64,000 nucleotides of DNA from Haberlea rhodopensis (Eukaryota; Streptophyta; Magnoliopsida; Lamiales; Gesneriaceae): assembly GCA_907163345.1 (NCBI GenBank), contig CAJQUN010000342.1, forward strand, positions 248,001-312,000, written 5' to 3'. The notes under the pieces are model-generated. The model was not told where the DNA came from. It was given only the letters and a program-made list of their open reading frames with translations, and did not search any database. Shown here in pieces: positions 53,041 through 64,000 of this stretch. The translations under genes and the position numbers were made by a program. Every line of letters starts with the position of its first letter. Positions within the stretch are counted from its first letter, which is position 1.

Positions 53041-55500
53041 TGTGATGACCATGGATTATAGATGTTAATCCCGTAGTGTTAATAATCCCTAAGTTGTTTT
53101 ACGTGGCGATTTGGAGTTTAATCGCGGTGTTGGGCCTTCTGGGCTCGTTTATTTGGGTAGTTGGGATCGTTGGATCCCGAGGTTGAGATTGTATTCTCAT
53201 TTGGGTGAAAAACCTAAGAGTTGGGTTTTTAGTGTGACTCGGGATCTGAGGTGCTTGTGTGGGCACCGGTAGGGGGTTTTGGAGTTAGAGAGAGAATTTT
53301 TGAAAACAGATGATTTTTAATGAATCATGATGTATTTGTGGGGCTATTTGTATTTCGGGGTATTTTTTGCTATAAATACCAGTTGAACCCGAGATTTAAT
53401 TAAAAATATCATTTCATCTCTTTCAGCCCTTCTCTCTCTCCCGTCCGCGCCCCCCATTTCCGATCTGCTTAACCCCCGCGGCTTCAGGCCGTGCGCCCGC
53501 CGCCGTCCGGCCGCCGTTCGGCGCGTGCGACCCGCCGCCAGCTTCGTCTCGTCGAGGCGCAGCTATCCCCTCCGGCAATTCGAAGTTTGGTCGCGTTTCT
53601 CGTTCGGATTTTGGCAGAATGCGTCGATCCCCAAAAGCTAGGGTTCTTCGATTTCGGTCGATTTTCCTTCCGATTTTCGTTTGGGTAACCTCCTTTACCT
53701 CTTTTTCTTGCTTATAGTGTATTTCCCTGCTAATTTGGGTGGTTTTGGTTCGAAATTATTTTCGAAATTTGTAGGGTTGGGTTCGAAAATTTGGGGGTTT
53801 TTGGCAAGGGTGATGAGTCTTGCTATTGATGGTTTAATTCACATTTAGATGAATTATGGTGTTTAATTGGGATCAATTTGTGAGATTAAGGTTCGAAAAT
53901 TTGTAGGGTGTTCTTGAACAATTTTCGATATTGTCTCATTTGTTTCCCTCCCTGCATGTACCCTGCCCCGGGTCTTTTAAAAGGTTAATTGTCGTGTGTT
54001 GACAATATTTTGAGGGATATGGGTGTGCTTGAGCATGGGTTGCATGTTCGTAAATAATTGTGAATTATTTATCGTGTTAGCACATCATTCCTCGGGGCAT
54101 GGAACTCGAGCAAGGTTTGGCTCGGACTTCGAAGATTTAAGGTACGTGCGACGTACGAGCATTACTATATATATTAGGGCATTGTGAAATGCTAAATGTA
54201 AATTGATTTCATTGAATATTGTGCGTGTGGTTATATATATATGTTGATATAGCCAAGGAACGACCAAATCTTGATATCGCCGCTTATAGCGTGCGTGACA
54301 CTAGAGTAGGATAAATCTTACAAGATATAAGGGGTACTGGGTTTTTATGACTACTGTAGGGCATTTGAGATGCCTGAGAATGATCGTAGAATCATGTGTT
54401 CATTATAAGACATTTGAGATGTCTAGGTATAATGAAGAATTGGTAAAATAAATGCTAGGCATTTGAGCTATCTGTGATTGATAGCGAGGTTGTGAAATCA
54501 GTATTAGATATTGAGATATCTATATTTGCATGTTTAATGAGTTTGCAACCACTATCTGTTGATATTCGAGTATTAGGCATGCGATGAGTTAATCAATGCG
54601 TTGATTTACTGATTTTTGAGATTTGATGAGTTTGATGATTGTGAGAACAGGGACAGTACACGGAATCCCGGATGAGGACGTTACCATCCAGGGAGTATCA
54701 TTTAAATTCATTAGTATTTACTTTTGTTGTAAATTATGAATTTCATTATTGTGATTATGGGATTTTGTGTATTGGTATGCTCACCCCGTTGGGGGCTGTC
54801 TCTGTTGGGGCAGGTGAACAGGTACATCGATGGCTTTGGAGATGAGCTCGAGCTGTTGATTTGATGTACTCCCAGGATCGTGGTACCAGGGCTTGATGGA
54901 GCACGGTATCGTATAGAGTACTTATATATACACCTGAGGATTTTATACATATTCATGATGCTCGCATGTGAGCACGGTTATACTTGTATACGGGTTGTAT
55001 ATAAAGGCATGAGCCTTTCTCTCTTTCATTATATGTTGCATGCAATTAAGGATAGAATTGCTAATGATATGAGAGTCATTGGTGTATTATGTGGGTGTTG
55101 AGACCCGTTTTTGTCGTCATATGTGTGGTGTCTTCCCTGGCTGGGAATTTACTTGATATTGTTGTATTCTGATGAGTATTATGTTTCCCTGGCCGGGAAT
55201 TATGTTATGTGTTATGCTTTTATTTCGGGATAGCTCTATTTATGGGGAGACTCTGCCCAAATTTTTATAAAAGTCCACAATGTAAAAAGTGGCAAAAAGG
55301 GGATGGTAATGGGTGAACTTTATGAGTCTATTTGTTGTTAGGCTGATGATCTTATAACATTGAGTGTTAATGGATATTTTGTAATTGCCATGCAATGATA
55401 AAGTATCATCTGAGCTTCCCGATTGACTTGTTATTGAAAGCATGTGCCACACATAGTGGTTAATACACTAATCAAGGGTTAAGGGCTTGGGGTCCTTACA
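53041..55500 (+). repeat. 3' LTR of element N
   Basis: A 2460-bp LTR about 1% different from the 5' LTR. TATA at 53371-53378, dyad box at 54142-54156. Followed by the CATTG duplication. Confidence 0.93.
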
Positions 55501-55505
55501 CATTG

Positions 55506-56225
55506 AAGCGATGATAGAATACTTGTCGCTGTCATATCATAGCGAGGAAAGAATATTTGCCGCTAAATGTTGAAGCAAGGGTATTGTCGCATATCACATT
55601 TGAGAGAAGTTATTCAATGCCGCTGATATGTTGAAGCGAGGGGTATTAGGGTCGCGGTCATGACAAGCGAGGTGCAAAAAAATACACTGTTATAACAAGA
55701 CCAGGGATTGGTTATTGATGTTATTGGAATGGTTATATGTCATGACATTTGTGGAACCATAATATAATCCATTGATTATGATTATGAGTTATGGTACAGG
55801 AACAACCAAAAGGAAGCGTTTTAAATGCATTGAAATACAGGAAGTGCTTTGTATTTACGGTTTATGCATTTATGCCTTAATCATATTGTGTTGAATATGG
55901 ATTATTATATGCTCATGATTTGGGGGTTGTCCTTGTAGGTGCATTTTGACATGGCGGGCTAAGGACCGGGTTGATGCAGTGAGCTTCGTGAGCAGTGCTA
56001 TTGGTATAGCGGGACATGATTATTTTGTATAGTCTCTACTATAGGAGTAGTGTAAAGCTATAGTCTTAACATTCATTTTGTGAAAATGTAATTAATCCCT
56101 TTTAAAAATTTATTTTTGGCGCCATAATCCTTAAGCTCAAGACATCAAAAGGAAACCTTATAATCTGATTTATGCATGTTTAGCTCTCTTATTGCACTTA
56201 AATCCATACTTAAGGTGGCCTTACA
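55506..56225 (+). mobile_element. LTR G, 3' end
   Basis: It completes LTR G after element N. TAGCGAGG...GCCGCTA hairpins lie at 55510-55660, followed by the 'ggaagtgctttgtatttacgg' and 'tttgggggttgtccttgtaggtgcat' lines conserved with Tekay-type LTRs, and the terminus AAGGTGGCCTTACA. No gene. Confidence 0.75.
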
Positions 56226-58985
56226 TCAATGCATCATGATGCATGGGTAAACAGATGAAGAAGTGCCACATATATTAATATTCAAACAAAGATTTGTCAT
56301 AATAAGATTATAAGTGCGATCAATCAACTATTGATTTACTTAATCACATATGACAATAATATCTTTCACTTTCCCAAATCCAACTACTCATGTCGCTGAA
56401 GACCATCTTCCCAAGATGTCTGACTGACACCAATCGTTGTAAAGGCTTTGTCAGTGGATTCAATATATTCTGTTGAAGCAATTCTCTCGATAATAATGTC
56501 GCATCTACCATCTCTCTCATTAGATGGTATTTTCTCAATATATGTTTGGATACTGATGAGATCTTGGTTATTCATAATAGCTCAACTGTTGTCGCAGTAC
56601 CAGGGACTGTGTCAATCGCACTAGAAATTACACCCAACTGTTGGATGAAATTTCATATCCAAATTGCATATTTGTTGCATCGTATGCTGCAATGTATTCA
56701 GCTTCAGTGGTGGAAGCCAATGTGGTGTCTTGCTTGGAACGTTTCCAAGAGACAACACCATCATTTAGCTTAATACAAATCCAAACATCGATTTGGAATC
56801 ATCTACATCTGACTTAAAACTAGCATCAGCTTAGCTTTTGACTTTTATTCCTCCATTTACACATCCAAAAACCATGACCATATACGAAGTTCTTCATAAG
56901 TACTTGATGATTATTTTCACAGTTTCCAGGTCCCTCATCTGAGATCCCTGGGGAAGAGGATCAAGTTGGCCCTTGCGAACAGCTTGATGCTCTATCTCCC
57001 TTCAACCCTAGATCTGTCTGATGTTTGCTCATTACACTAAGATCATACATCAGGCCAAGTACAACATAGCATTCATTATGTTATTAAAAATCGAAACGTA
57101 AGGTACCAATGTCATCTTTTCTCTCTCCTCATCAATCTTAAGACCCATTGACTCGAGAGATGAATACTATGACATATTATGAAGTAACTCATTTTTTGAC
57201 TATTATATGCTAAACCCTTTTAGCACAGTGTTTATGTAAGTAGATTGAGAGATCTCAAGCATCCTTTAGATCTAACCCTATAGATCCTTATGCCAAGCAC
57301 GTAGGACGCTTCTCCCAAATCTTTCATTGAGAAATTTGTAGATAATCATGCTTTAATTGATTGATCCAACAACATTCACAATGAGCATGATATAATCGAC
57401 TTAAAGCATCACAAATATAACCGTGCTCCCACTAACCCTTTTGCACACACATGTCACTTCTGAATTTTTAACAAAACCAAACACTTTGATGATGTTATCA
57501 GAACGGAAGTTCAAACTTCGGGATGACTTCTTAGGCCCATAAATGGACCTTTGGATTTTTCAAACCTTTTGCTCACTTCCAATGGTTGTGAAGCCCTCTG
57601 ACTGCCTTGTATAAAAGTCTTCACATCCATCTGTTATATCTCATAGTCATAATATGAAGATATAGCTAATGAAATTCGAATAGACTTAAGCATCATAACC
57701 GATGAAAATTTTCTCACAAACAACTCTTTGCCTATGAGAATAACCGTTTCTCACCACTCAAGCTTTGAATGTCACTACCTTCCCATCTACTCCAAGCTTT
57801 CACTTGTAGATCCATTTGCACCCAATGGTAACAATTCCCAAAGAGGATCTACTAAGGTCCATACCTTATTAGAGTACATGGAGTCTATTTAAATTTCATA
57901 GCATCTCACCAATAGACCGAAACGATGTCCAACATCGTCTCTTTGAAAGTCCTAGGATCACATCCATGGTCAAAAATATTTTGACTACTTTCTAGGAGTA
58001 AATTCTATGTATCAGATGTTCTTGAAACACTTTCAGATCTCCTTGGTATGTGTAGTTCAAAGGTTATGATTGACTCAATTAATTTCACCGTTTTCACTTT
58101 TCTAGTGGTTTGTGGTTCTTGAACCCTTTCAAGTTATATTATATTACCATTCATTTATAATAGAAACATTTTCTCTAGAAAGACCGCACTTGCGAAACAA
58201 ACACTTTGTCTCCAATTGATAGTATAAATTTCCATAAAATAACATAAGATGGATCAACTATCCAACTCATCTCCCACTTGCTGCTTCACATAAGCAGAAC
58301 AATCTCAAATATTTTGGACTATTTTTCAGTCCATGTCGTATATGGAGTTTTGGTCACTGTATTGGTATGAATTATGTTCAACAAATATGTAACTATAGAG
58401 AGCTACTTAGAGAGAATCATATTCTCTTTAAGACTACTCAACATCCTCTTGCACTAACATTTAGTGCTCCACATACGTCTATATGAATCAAATTCACTGG
58501 ACATTCACACATGCTAAAGATATGTGGGATTTAAGCTAACATTCTTTTTATATTTTTGAACATAATCATACTAATCGTTCATAAGTTCACCAAATTCAGC
58601 AAAACATGCATTCTTAAAAATACTGCAAATCACATTTGTAATTTTTAAAAGAATATCATTTTCTATCAAAATAGGAACAATGTTCATGATTAAATCTAGA
58701 ACAAATAAATAATTGCTCAAACCAGTTCCTAACCAGTTCAAGATTTTATATTAAATAAATGTTTCAAACATCCTTTGCAACAACTCTTGCTACAATGCTT
58801 AGTCTTAGATAGGTGTCACCTTCCTATGGCTCTCTACTTCTTCTCATCATATGCAACTCTTTGCAAATATGTGAGCCCAACTAGCATCATACCAAAGAAG
58901 TAGAACCAATAGAAAAATTAAATTTAATATAAAATATACTATTTCCAGAATGCTTTTGGTCCAGATATTCCTTGCAGTCAGTGAC
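56226..58985 (-). pseudogene. Ty1/copia pol remnant, heavily decayed
   Basis: On the minus strand, short stretches in changing frames match copia pol. The RNase H tail RKYHLMREMVD is at about 56470-56540 and TTEAEYIAA at about 56690. The 'rcdtrpd' type region lies near 57040 and MKDLGEASYVLGIRIY near 57270. A YGLK-like motif of RT is near 57540, with probable integrase text further right. Many stops and indels show an old insertion. No LTR pair is discernible; 56226-56340 may be the start of its 3' LTR. It was later invaded by LTRs G and M at its two ends. Confidence 0.75.
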
Positions 58986-60187
58986 TGTGATGCCCGGGGA
59001 TTAATGGTGCTAATCTCGGTGTGGTAATAATCCTTTATGGATTTTTTTAATTGTGGCAAGTAAGAATTAATTACGGTTTTGGGTCTCCCGAGGTTGTTAA
59101 ATCGGGCATTTGGGATCGTTGGATCCAAAGGTTGAGATTGTATTCTCATTTTGGTGGAAAACCTATGAGTAGGGTTTTTGGTGGGACTTGGAGTCCGGGG
59201 TGCTTTATGTTGGGGGTGGTATGGGGATTTGATGCTGGAGAGAGAGTTTTTGAAAACAGATGATTTTTAATGAATCATGATGTATTTGTGGAGGTATTGG
59301 TATGTTGGGGCATTTTTGCTATATATACCAGTTGGACTCGAGATTTCCGTCATTTTGCACTGAATCACTTCTCTCTCTCCTCTCCCCCCTTCTATCGCGT
59401 CAACCCTCTTTCCCTAACCCTTATCCTTTCTCTTTGGAGAAAAATGACCAGAGGCTCGGTTTAGGAGCCGGATTCTTCGAAGATAAGTTGGTAATCTCCT
59501 TCCCCTCTCTTTTATCTTCGTTTTGATTGTAATTTTGTTGGATTTGGTTGAGTTTTGGGTTTGGGTTGATTTTGGTGATTTTGGTGAAAATCATAAAAAC
59601 CTTTTGGGTTTGTTTTAATTCGAGTTTAACACCCTTGTTGGAGGTTCTTGTGTGTAGATTTGTTGTGGATTTGAGTTGGGAGGAGTTGGGGTATGATTGG
59701 TGAAGATTTTAAGCTTTTAAAAATGGTGTTTTTCGAGTTGCAGGGCATGGCTGCTCTCAGCATGGTAGCGATTGATCGCTACTTTTGAGCGATCGATCGC
59801 CTCGCGCCAGTAAGGTCTGGCGATCGATCGCTATATCGAGCGATCGATCGCCAAGGGGCTAGCGATCGATCGCCCGGTATAGCGATCGATCGCCAGCAGG
59901 TGATTTTAGTTTTCTTGGCTTTTTCGTGGGATTTTGGATTTGCGACTTAAATGGTCGACTCCCAGGGCAATGTTTACATTCCAATGGGAATGCTAGACTT
60001 TTAAATGGATTGGTTGGAGCCAAGTTAAATAAAACGGGATTTTCGGTTGAGTTTTTGGCTCCTTTAAAAACTTGTAAAATGGATATTTTTGGGTATTATG
60101 CATGCCTAGCAGGGGGCTTATATTTTGGTAATCGTCATGGATTGACGATGGGTTTTGAGGTTGCAAACGTGCGTGGGCGCATGATTG
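58986..60187 (+). mobile_element. LTR M, 5' part
   Basis: It starts TGTGATGCCCGGGGATTAATGG, clearly related to the N LTR start, and includes the shared 'gggatcgttggatcc' and 'gagagagtttttgaaaacagatg' lines and TATATATA (59320-59327). Unlike N it has a palindrome array. It is cut at 60187 by element F; the rest would lie right of the window. Short ORFs are not conserved. Confidence 0.8.
59767..59893. promoter_or_regulatory. CGATCGATCG palindrome array (LTR M)
   Basis: There are six sites with AGC/GCT or GGC/GCC arms. The first is mutated (GCGATTGATCGCT). GCGCCAGTAAGG follows the first pair. Confidence 0.8.
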
Positions 60188-62416
60188 TGTGAGACCCCGT
60201 TATCACATCAAGATATTAAGGTGCAATTTAGAGAACTAAACATTCATGTGAATATATCAGAGTAACGTGCCGTGTTGATTAACCCGAGCTTTAGAGATTA
60301 CAGTACCAAAATGTTTCAAAAGGAAAGACACAATTCCTACAAAGGTACTACATTATAGTCTTACTCTACTCAGTAGAAGCTATACAAAAATTTTCTCTAA
60401 CATGCTAATCCTGTAGCACTCCTTACAGCTCAGCATATCAACCCCGACCCTGGTTCTCGTCAACAAAAGCATCTACAAAGACAACCCCCAACACATGAGC
60501 ATAACACAATTCATATTCAACATAATATGAAAGTAAGGCATAAATGCACAATCTTAAACACAAGCCCTTCCTGTATTTCCAGCATTTATAACGCCCGTTG
60601 GTTGTCCCTGTACCATAATTCATAATAAAAACACATTATAAGAATGTATGGTTTCACAAATAAATGTCATGACATTCTTCCTCCTTAAATCCTTATTTCA
60701 ATCCTGAGTCCTTATCATTAGTACATTTTAATGCTTCTTGCTACTCCATGTAAGCGGAATTCTTCCTCGCTTCCAATGGACCTTAGCGTAAGCAGTTAAA
60801 ATCCTTACTAAGATAACCTTGACTCGTGAAATACACCTCTTATATTTCACAACATACATATGCAAAAACAATGCATAATAACATGTATCATAACCTTAAT
60901 GCACCACATTGCATTCATCATGCGTCAAAAAGACAAACATAAAGCACATGTTACCGTTGGGATGCCCGTACGTCGCTTACGTACCTTTCCAAAAGATAGA
61001 GGAGTCAATCGACTTTATCTCCTCGGTTGTGATGGCACCTGGGATGGTTCTACATAGCCACATAACACAATATTAGGCACCTCATAATAATCCGGAAGCA
61101 AAACCAAATTAAAAACCAAATTTATTCTACAATATCATCTCGCGATCGATCGCCCATGAGCCCCGATCGATCGCGAGATGCTACTGCCTCGCATACCAAA
61201 AAAAAAACAATCCGCGATCGATCGCCTCAATATTGGCGATCGATCACCACAACTCAGTGGAACGTCGCGATCGATCTTGCCTCTTTGGCGATCGATCGCC
61301 AACCCTGTTCCTTTGAGCGATTTTCCAGAATTACTCAACACCGATAATCATACCCTTAAAACTAACATGTAAGACATAATACATGCCAAGACCAACATGC
61401 TAGAAGTTGCACTACACTACCCTGAGTGTATTCAATTCAAATTTACACCCTAAGCATAAGCCTACATGCATAAACGTCGATCATTTAAACAAGTACTAGA
61501 TCAACTTTTCTGGAAACAGGGTAACATATTCATTTCCAGATTTCTTGAGCACCTCACTTCATGCTATTAAACCTATCACATATAGCATAAAGAAAACTCG
61601 AACAAACATGCCATGGGCTTCAAAAAACTACCATGCATATTTTCACATCAAAGTTTTACCAAAACCTAAGCTAGCATGCTTCAAATATTCATGGTAAAAC
61701 CCTTCCTAACATGAAAAACAGAGCACTTCCCTGCTCGGATGTTCGAGGAACCCTTTTCTCTACTACAAATCTAGCACATAAAGCATGCAAGTTACTTAAC
61801 TAAACATGCTAAGGGCTTCACAAACATCACATAAAGGTACTCATAACAATATAACATTATACCCTAAACTAGCATGCCAAATCTGCTACAAGGAACATGC
61901 ATGCTAGAAAACTGAAAACTGGGAAGAACATGTGACTCCTCACCACTTTTGCCCTTCGATTTTCTATATGAAAGGATGAATGAAATCCGATCACTTTCCT
62001 CCTAGAAACCGACCAAGTTGCAGAAGAAATGAAGGGAAGAAGAAGGAAACTTTTTGAAAGAGCCAAGGTGAAAATATCTTTGTGTAAAGTGGCTTGCTTA
62101 GTCATTCAGCATTTCCAGAAAACAGGGGAGGGGCGTGGGTTTGCAACAAGTGGGGGTGGGGTGGTTGCATGTAGGGTGGTTTTGGGTGTTTAATTGTGTC
62201 CCGGTATTTCATACGATGTGTTAAAATATCCCTCCTTGATATTTTATTATTTTACCACATCATCACAACAATTTTAAAACACCTAACATACTCCCTAAAC
62301 CACATCATCAATTAAATAAATCACTCCCCCATACAAAACGTCTTTTAACACATAGGTTCAAAATTAGCAACCCTTAATTGCATGATTACCCACATAATCA
62401 TTTCGGGGATATCACA
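60188..62416 (-). repeat. 3' LTR of element F
   Basis: A 2229-bp LTR of the E family, visibly more diverged from E than E's two LTRs are from each other. It has one copy of the 53-bp AAGCGG hairpin unit where E has two, a dyad box at 60968-60984 and six palindromes at 61138-61300. The ORF at 61869-62105 has no recognisable product. Confidence 0.9.
61138..61300. promoter_or_regulatory. CGATCGATCG palindrome array (element F)
   Basis: There are six sites in the same arrangement as element E. Two are decayed by one base (GATCGATCACC and GATCGATCTTG). Confidence 0.8.
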
Positions 62417-62428
62417 ATACTCCCCTAC

Positions 62429-63433
62429 TTATAAGATTTCGTCCCCGAAATCAAACATGCTGCTAACAAGATATAAAACAATACATAAACGCATACCAGA
62501 AAACAGCTCTGGATAGTCCTGCACCATGTGTCGCTCTGTCTCCCACGTGGCCTCCTCGACACCCCTACGATCCCACTGAACCTTGATCATAGGAATAACC
62601 TTGTTCCGAAGTCTGCGGTCTGCCCTATCCAAAATCCTGATAGGCCGCTCCACATAAGAAACATCGGACTCTATCTGAACCTCTGAAGGCTGCAACACAT
62701 GTGAAGGATCCGGCTCATACTTCCTCAGCATAGACACATGAAATACATCGTGTATACCCGACAGAGAAGGCGGTAAAGCCAAACGGTACGCCAGAGTACC
62801 CACACGCTGTAAGATCTCATACGGCCCCACGTATCTAGGAGACAACTTCCCTCGCATACCGAACCGTACTACGCCTCTGAAAGGTGAGATCTTTAGAAAA
62901 ACTCTGTCGCCTAACTGAAACTCCAACGGCCTACGCCGCTGATTGGCATATGCTGCCTGTCTGTCCTGAGCTGCCTTCATCTTTGTTCTGATGACCTTAA
63001 CTTTCTCTTCCATTTCCTGAACCAACTCTGGTCCTCCAACCGACTTACGGTCCACGTCATCGCAACACAAGGGTGACCTACAACGCCTACCATAGAGGGC
63101 CTCGAAAGGAGCCATCTGTATACTTGCCTGGTAGCTGTTGTTGTAAGAGAACTCCACCAAGGCTATCGACTCCTGCCATGAAGTGTCGAACTCCAGCACA
63201 CAAGCCCTCAACATATCTTCGAGTGTCTGTATCGTACGCTCGGTCTGTCCGTCCGTCTGGGGATGATATGTTGTGCTCAGCCTCAACTCTGTACCTAGAG
63301 CTGACTGCAGACCCTCCCAGAAGTGAGATGTGAACCGCGGATCTCGATCGGACACTATCGAAACAGGGATCCCGTGCAGTCTCACCACATCTCTGACATA
63401 TAACTGTGCCATCCTCAAGTGCGTATATGTCAT
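62429..63433 (-). CDS. Gag-pol C-terminal part of element F (interrupted)
   Basis: This open frame covers the integrase core from after the first catalytic Asp to the polyprotein end: SIVSDRDPRF, HPQTDGQTERT with the catalytic Glu, the intact module YVGPYEIL, and the chromodomain YVERPIRILDRADRRLRNK. It ends FDFGDEIL, the normal family tail. The upstream coding sequence is cut off by LTR J' at 63436, so the fragment cannot be expressed as part of the polyprotein. Confidence 0.9.
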   Translation of the reverse strand: MTYTHLRMAQLYVRDVVRLHGIPVSIVSDRDPRFTSHFWEGLQSALGTELRLSTTYHPQTDGQTERTIQTLEDMLRACVLEFDTSWQESIALVEFSYNNSYQASIQMAPFEALYGRRCRSPLCCDDVDRKSVGGPELVQEMEEKVKVIRTKMKAAQDRQAAYANQRRRPLEFQLGDRVFLKISPFRGVVRFGMRGKLSPRYVGPYEILQRVGTLAYRLALPPSLSGIHDVFHVSMLRKYEPDPSHVLQPSEVQIESDVSYVERPIRILDRADRRLRNKVIPMIKVQWDRRGVEEATWETERHMVQDYPELFSGMRLCIVLYLVSSMFDFGDEIL

Positions 63434-63435
63434 AC

Positions 63436-64000
63436 TGTAAGGACCCCAAGCCCTTAAACCTTGATTAGTGTATTAACCACTATGTGTGGTACATGCTTTC
63501 TATAAAATGTCAATCGGGAAGCTCTGATGATACTTAATCATTGCCTGTCAATGAAAGACTCATATGTTTGCCTTTTACCAACCCCTTGGTGCCACTTTTC
63601 ACATTGTAAACTTTTATAAAAATTTGGGCAGAGTCTCCCCATAAATAGAGCTATCCCAAAAAAAAGAGTACACACATAACAAAATTCCCGGCCAGGGAAA
63701 GCATAATACTCAACAGAAAGCAGCAATACTAGTAAATTCCCAGCCAGGGAAGACACCACACATAATACACCAATGACTCTCATATCATTCTAGCAATTCA
63801 ACCTCTAATTGCATGCAACCTTAAATGAAAGAGAGATAGGCTCATGCCTTTATATACAATCCATGTACAAGTATAATCGTGCTCACATGCGAGCATCATG
63901 AATATGTATAAATCCTCAGGTGTATATATAGGTACTCTTTACGATACCGTGCTCCATCAAGCCCTGGTACCACGATCCTGGGAGTACATCAAATCAACAG
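63436..64000 (-). mobile_element. LTR J' (N-type), partial, inserted in element F
   Basis: It starts TGTAAGGACCCCAAGCCC at 63436, the reverse complement of the N LTR terminus, and continues as the inverted LTR to the window edge. It lies within the F integrase gene just after CATAC (63431-63435), the expected target duplication. The ORF at 63538-63783 is LTR sequence. Confidence 0.88.

Larger units (their letters stand above)
46512..55500 (+). mobile_element. Element N: large non-coding (LARD-like) LTR retrotransposon
   Basis: A 8.99-kb element with LTRs 46512-48970 and 53041-55500 (TGTGATGACC...CCTTACA) and perfect CATTG duplications at 46507-46511 and 55501-55505. It has an iMet-tRNA primer site and a polypurine tract. 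The 4.07-kb interior has no ORF of retroelement type. The last interior bases, TAATTTCGAGGACGAAATTC, correspond to the NFEDEIL-like end of chromovirus pol, so N derives from a Tekay-like ancestor that lost its coding region. By eye the LTRs differ at about 25 of 2460 positions. Confidence 0.93.
60188..63435 (-). mobile_element. Tekay-type element F, left part (same family as E)
   Basis: The left LTR (60188-62416) starts TGTGAGACCCCGTTATCAC like element E and is followed by the polypurine tract and the end of gag-pol. LTR J' interrupts the integrase gene at 63435. The likely F target duplication is GATTG (60183-60187), but its right end is outside the window. Confidence 0.9.

Noticed and set aside
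53491..53688. Arg/Pro-rich ORF in the 3' LTR of N
   Set aside because: It depends on a non-ATG start, covers the GC-rich leader and has no homologous open frame of note in the 5' LTR; no domain is seen.

Overview
The window looks like plant nuclear DNA made entirely of nested LTR retrotransposons. I see no host gene, tRNA, rRNA or CRISPR locus. The plant origin rests on Ty3/gypsy elements of two plant lineages: Tekay/Del-type chromoviruses (initiator-Met tRNA primer site, single gag-pol frame, C-terminal chromodomain) and Athila-type elements (Asp-tRNA primer site, Athila gag, an ORF resembling the putative plant transposon protein family). Ty1/copia remnants are also present. The species cannot be named; an angiosperm with a repeat-rich genome is the safe reading.

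Layout of nest 1 (1-18311). The 3' part of an LTR called J (1-798) abuts a Tekay-type LTR K (799-1358 plus 17450-18311). K was split by a solo copia LTR (1359-2391 plus 17169-17449, target duplication TGATA). The copia LTR was split by Tekay element C (2392-17168, decayed gag-pol, right LTR truncated). C was split only seven bases inside its left LTR by the gag-only Athila element A (2399-8104, target duplication TGAGA).

Layout of nest 2 (18312-29463). LTR H is split by element E (19181-28554, target duplication CATAT). E has two 2.3-kb LTRs that differ, by eye, at two bases plus one G-run length, and an open 1521-codon gag-pol frame. It is the youngest element here.

Layout of nest 3 (29464-56225). 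A plus-oriented Tekay-type LTR called G is split three times. The insertions are element D (29628-37784, TTTTA), Athila element B (37899-46467, GTTAT, with LTR fragment L inside its 5' LTR) and the large non-coding element N (46512-55500, CATTG). Beyond it lie a decayed copia pol remnant on the minus strand (56226-58985), LTR M (58986-60187), Tekay element F inserted into M (60188 onward), and an LTR J' inserted into F (63436-64000).

How the parts relate. Only E could encode its own machinery, and even it carries a suspicious RT substitution. A, B, D and N lack part or all of pol and would have to be mobilised in trans. The most unusual signal cuts across families. Almost every LTR, Tekay and Athila alike, carries a cluster of 6-9 palindromes cored on CGATCGATCG. 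Tekay-type LTRs add a GTACGT/ACGTAC dyad that also reads as a splice donor, followed by hairpins whose stems change on both sides while the loops stay constant. These layers look like exchangeable LTR modules shared between retrotransposon lineages.
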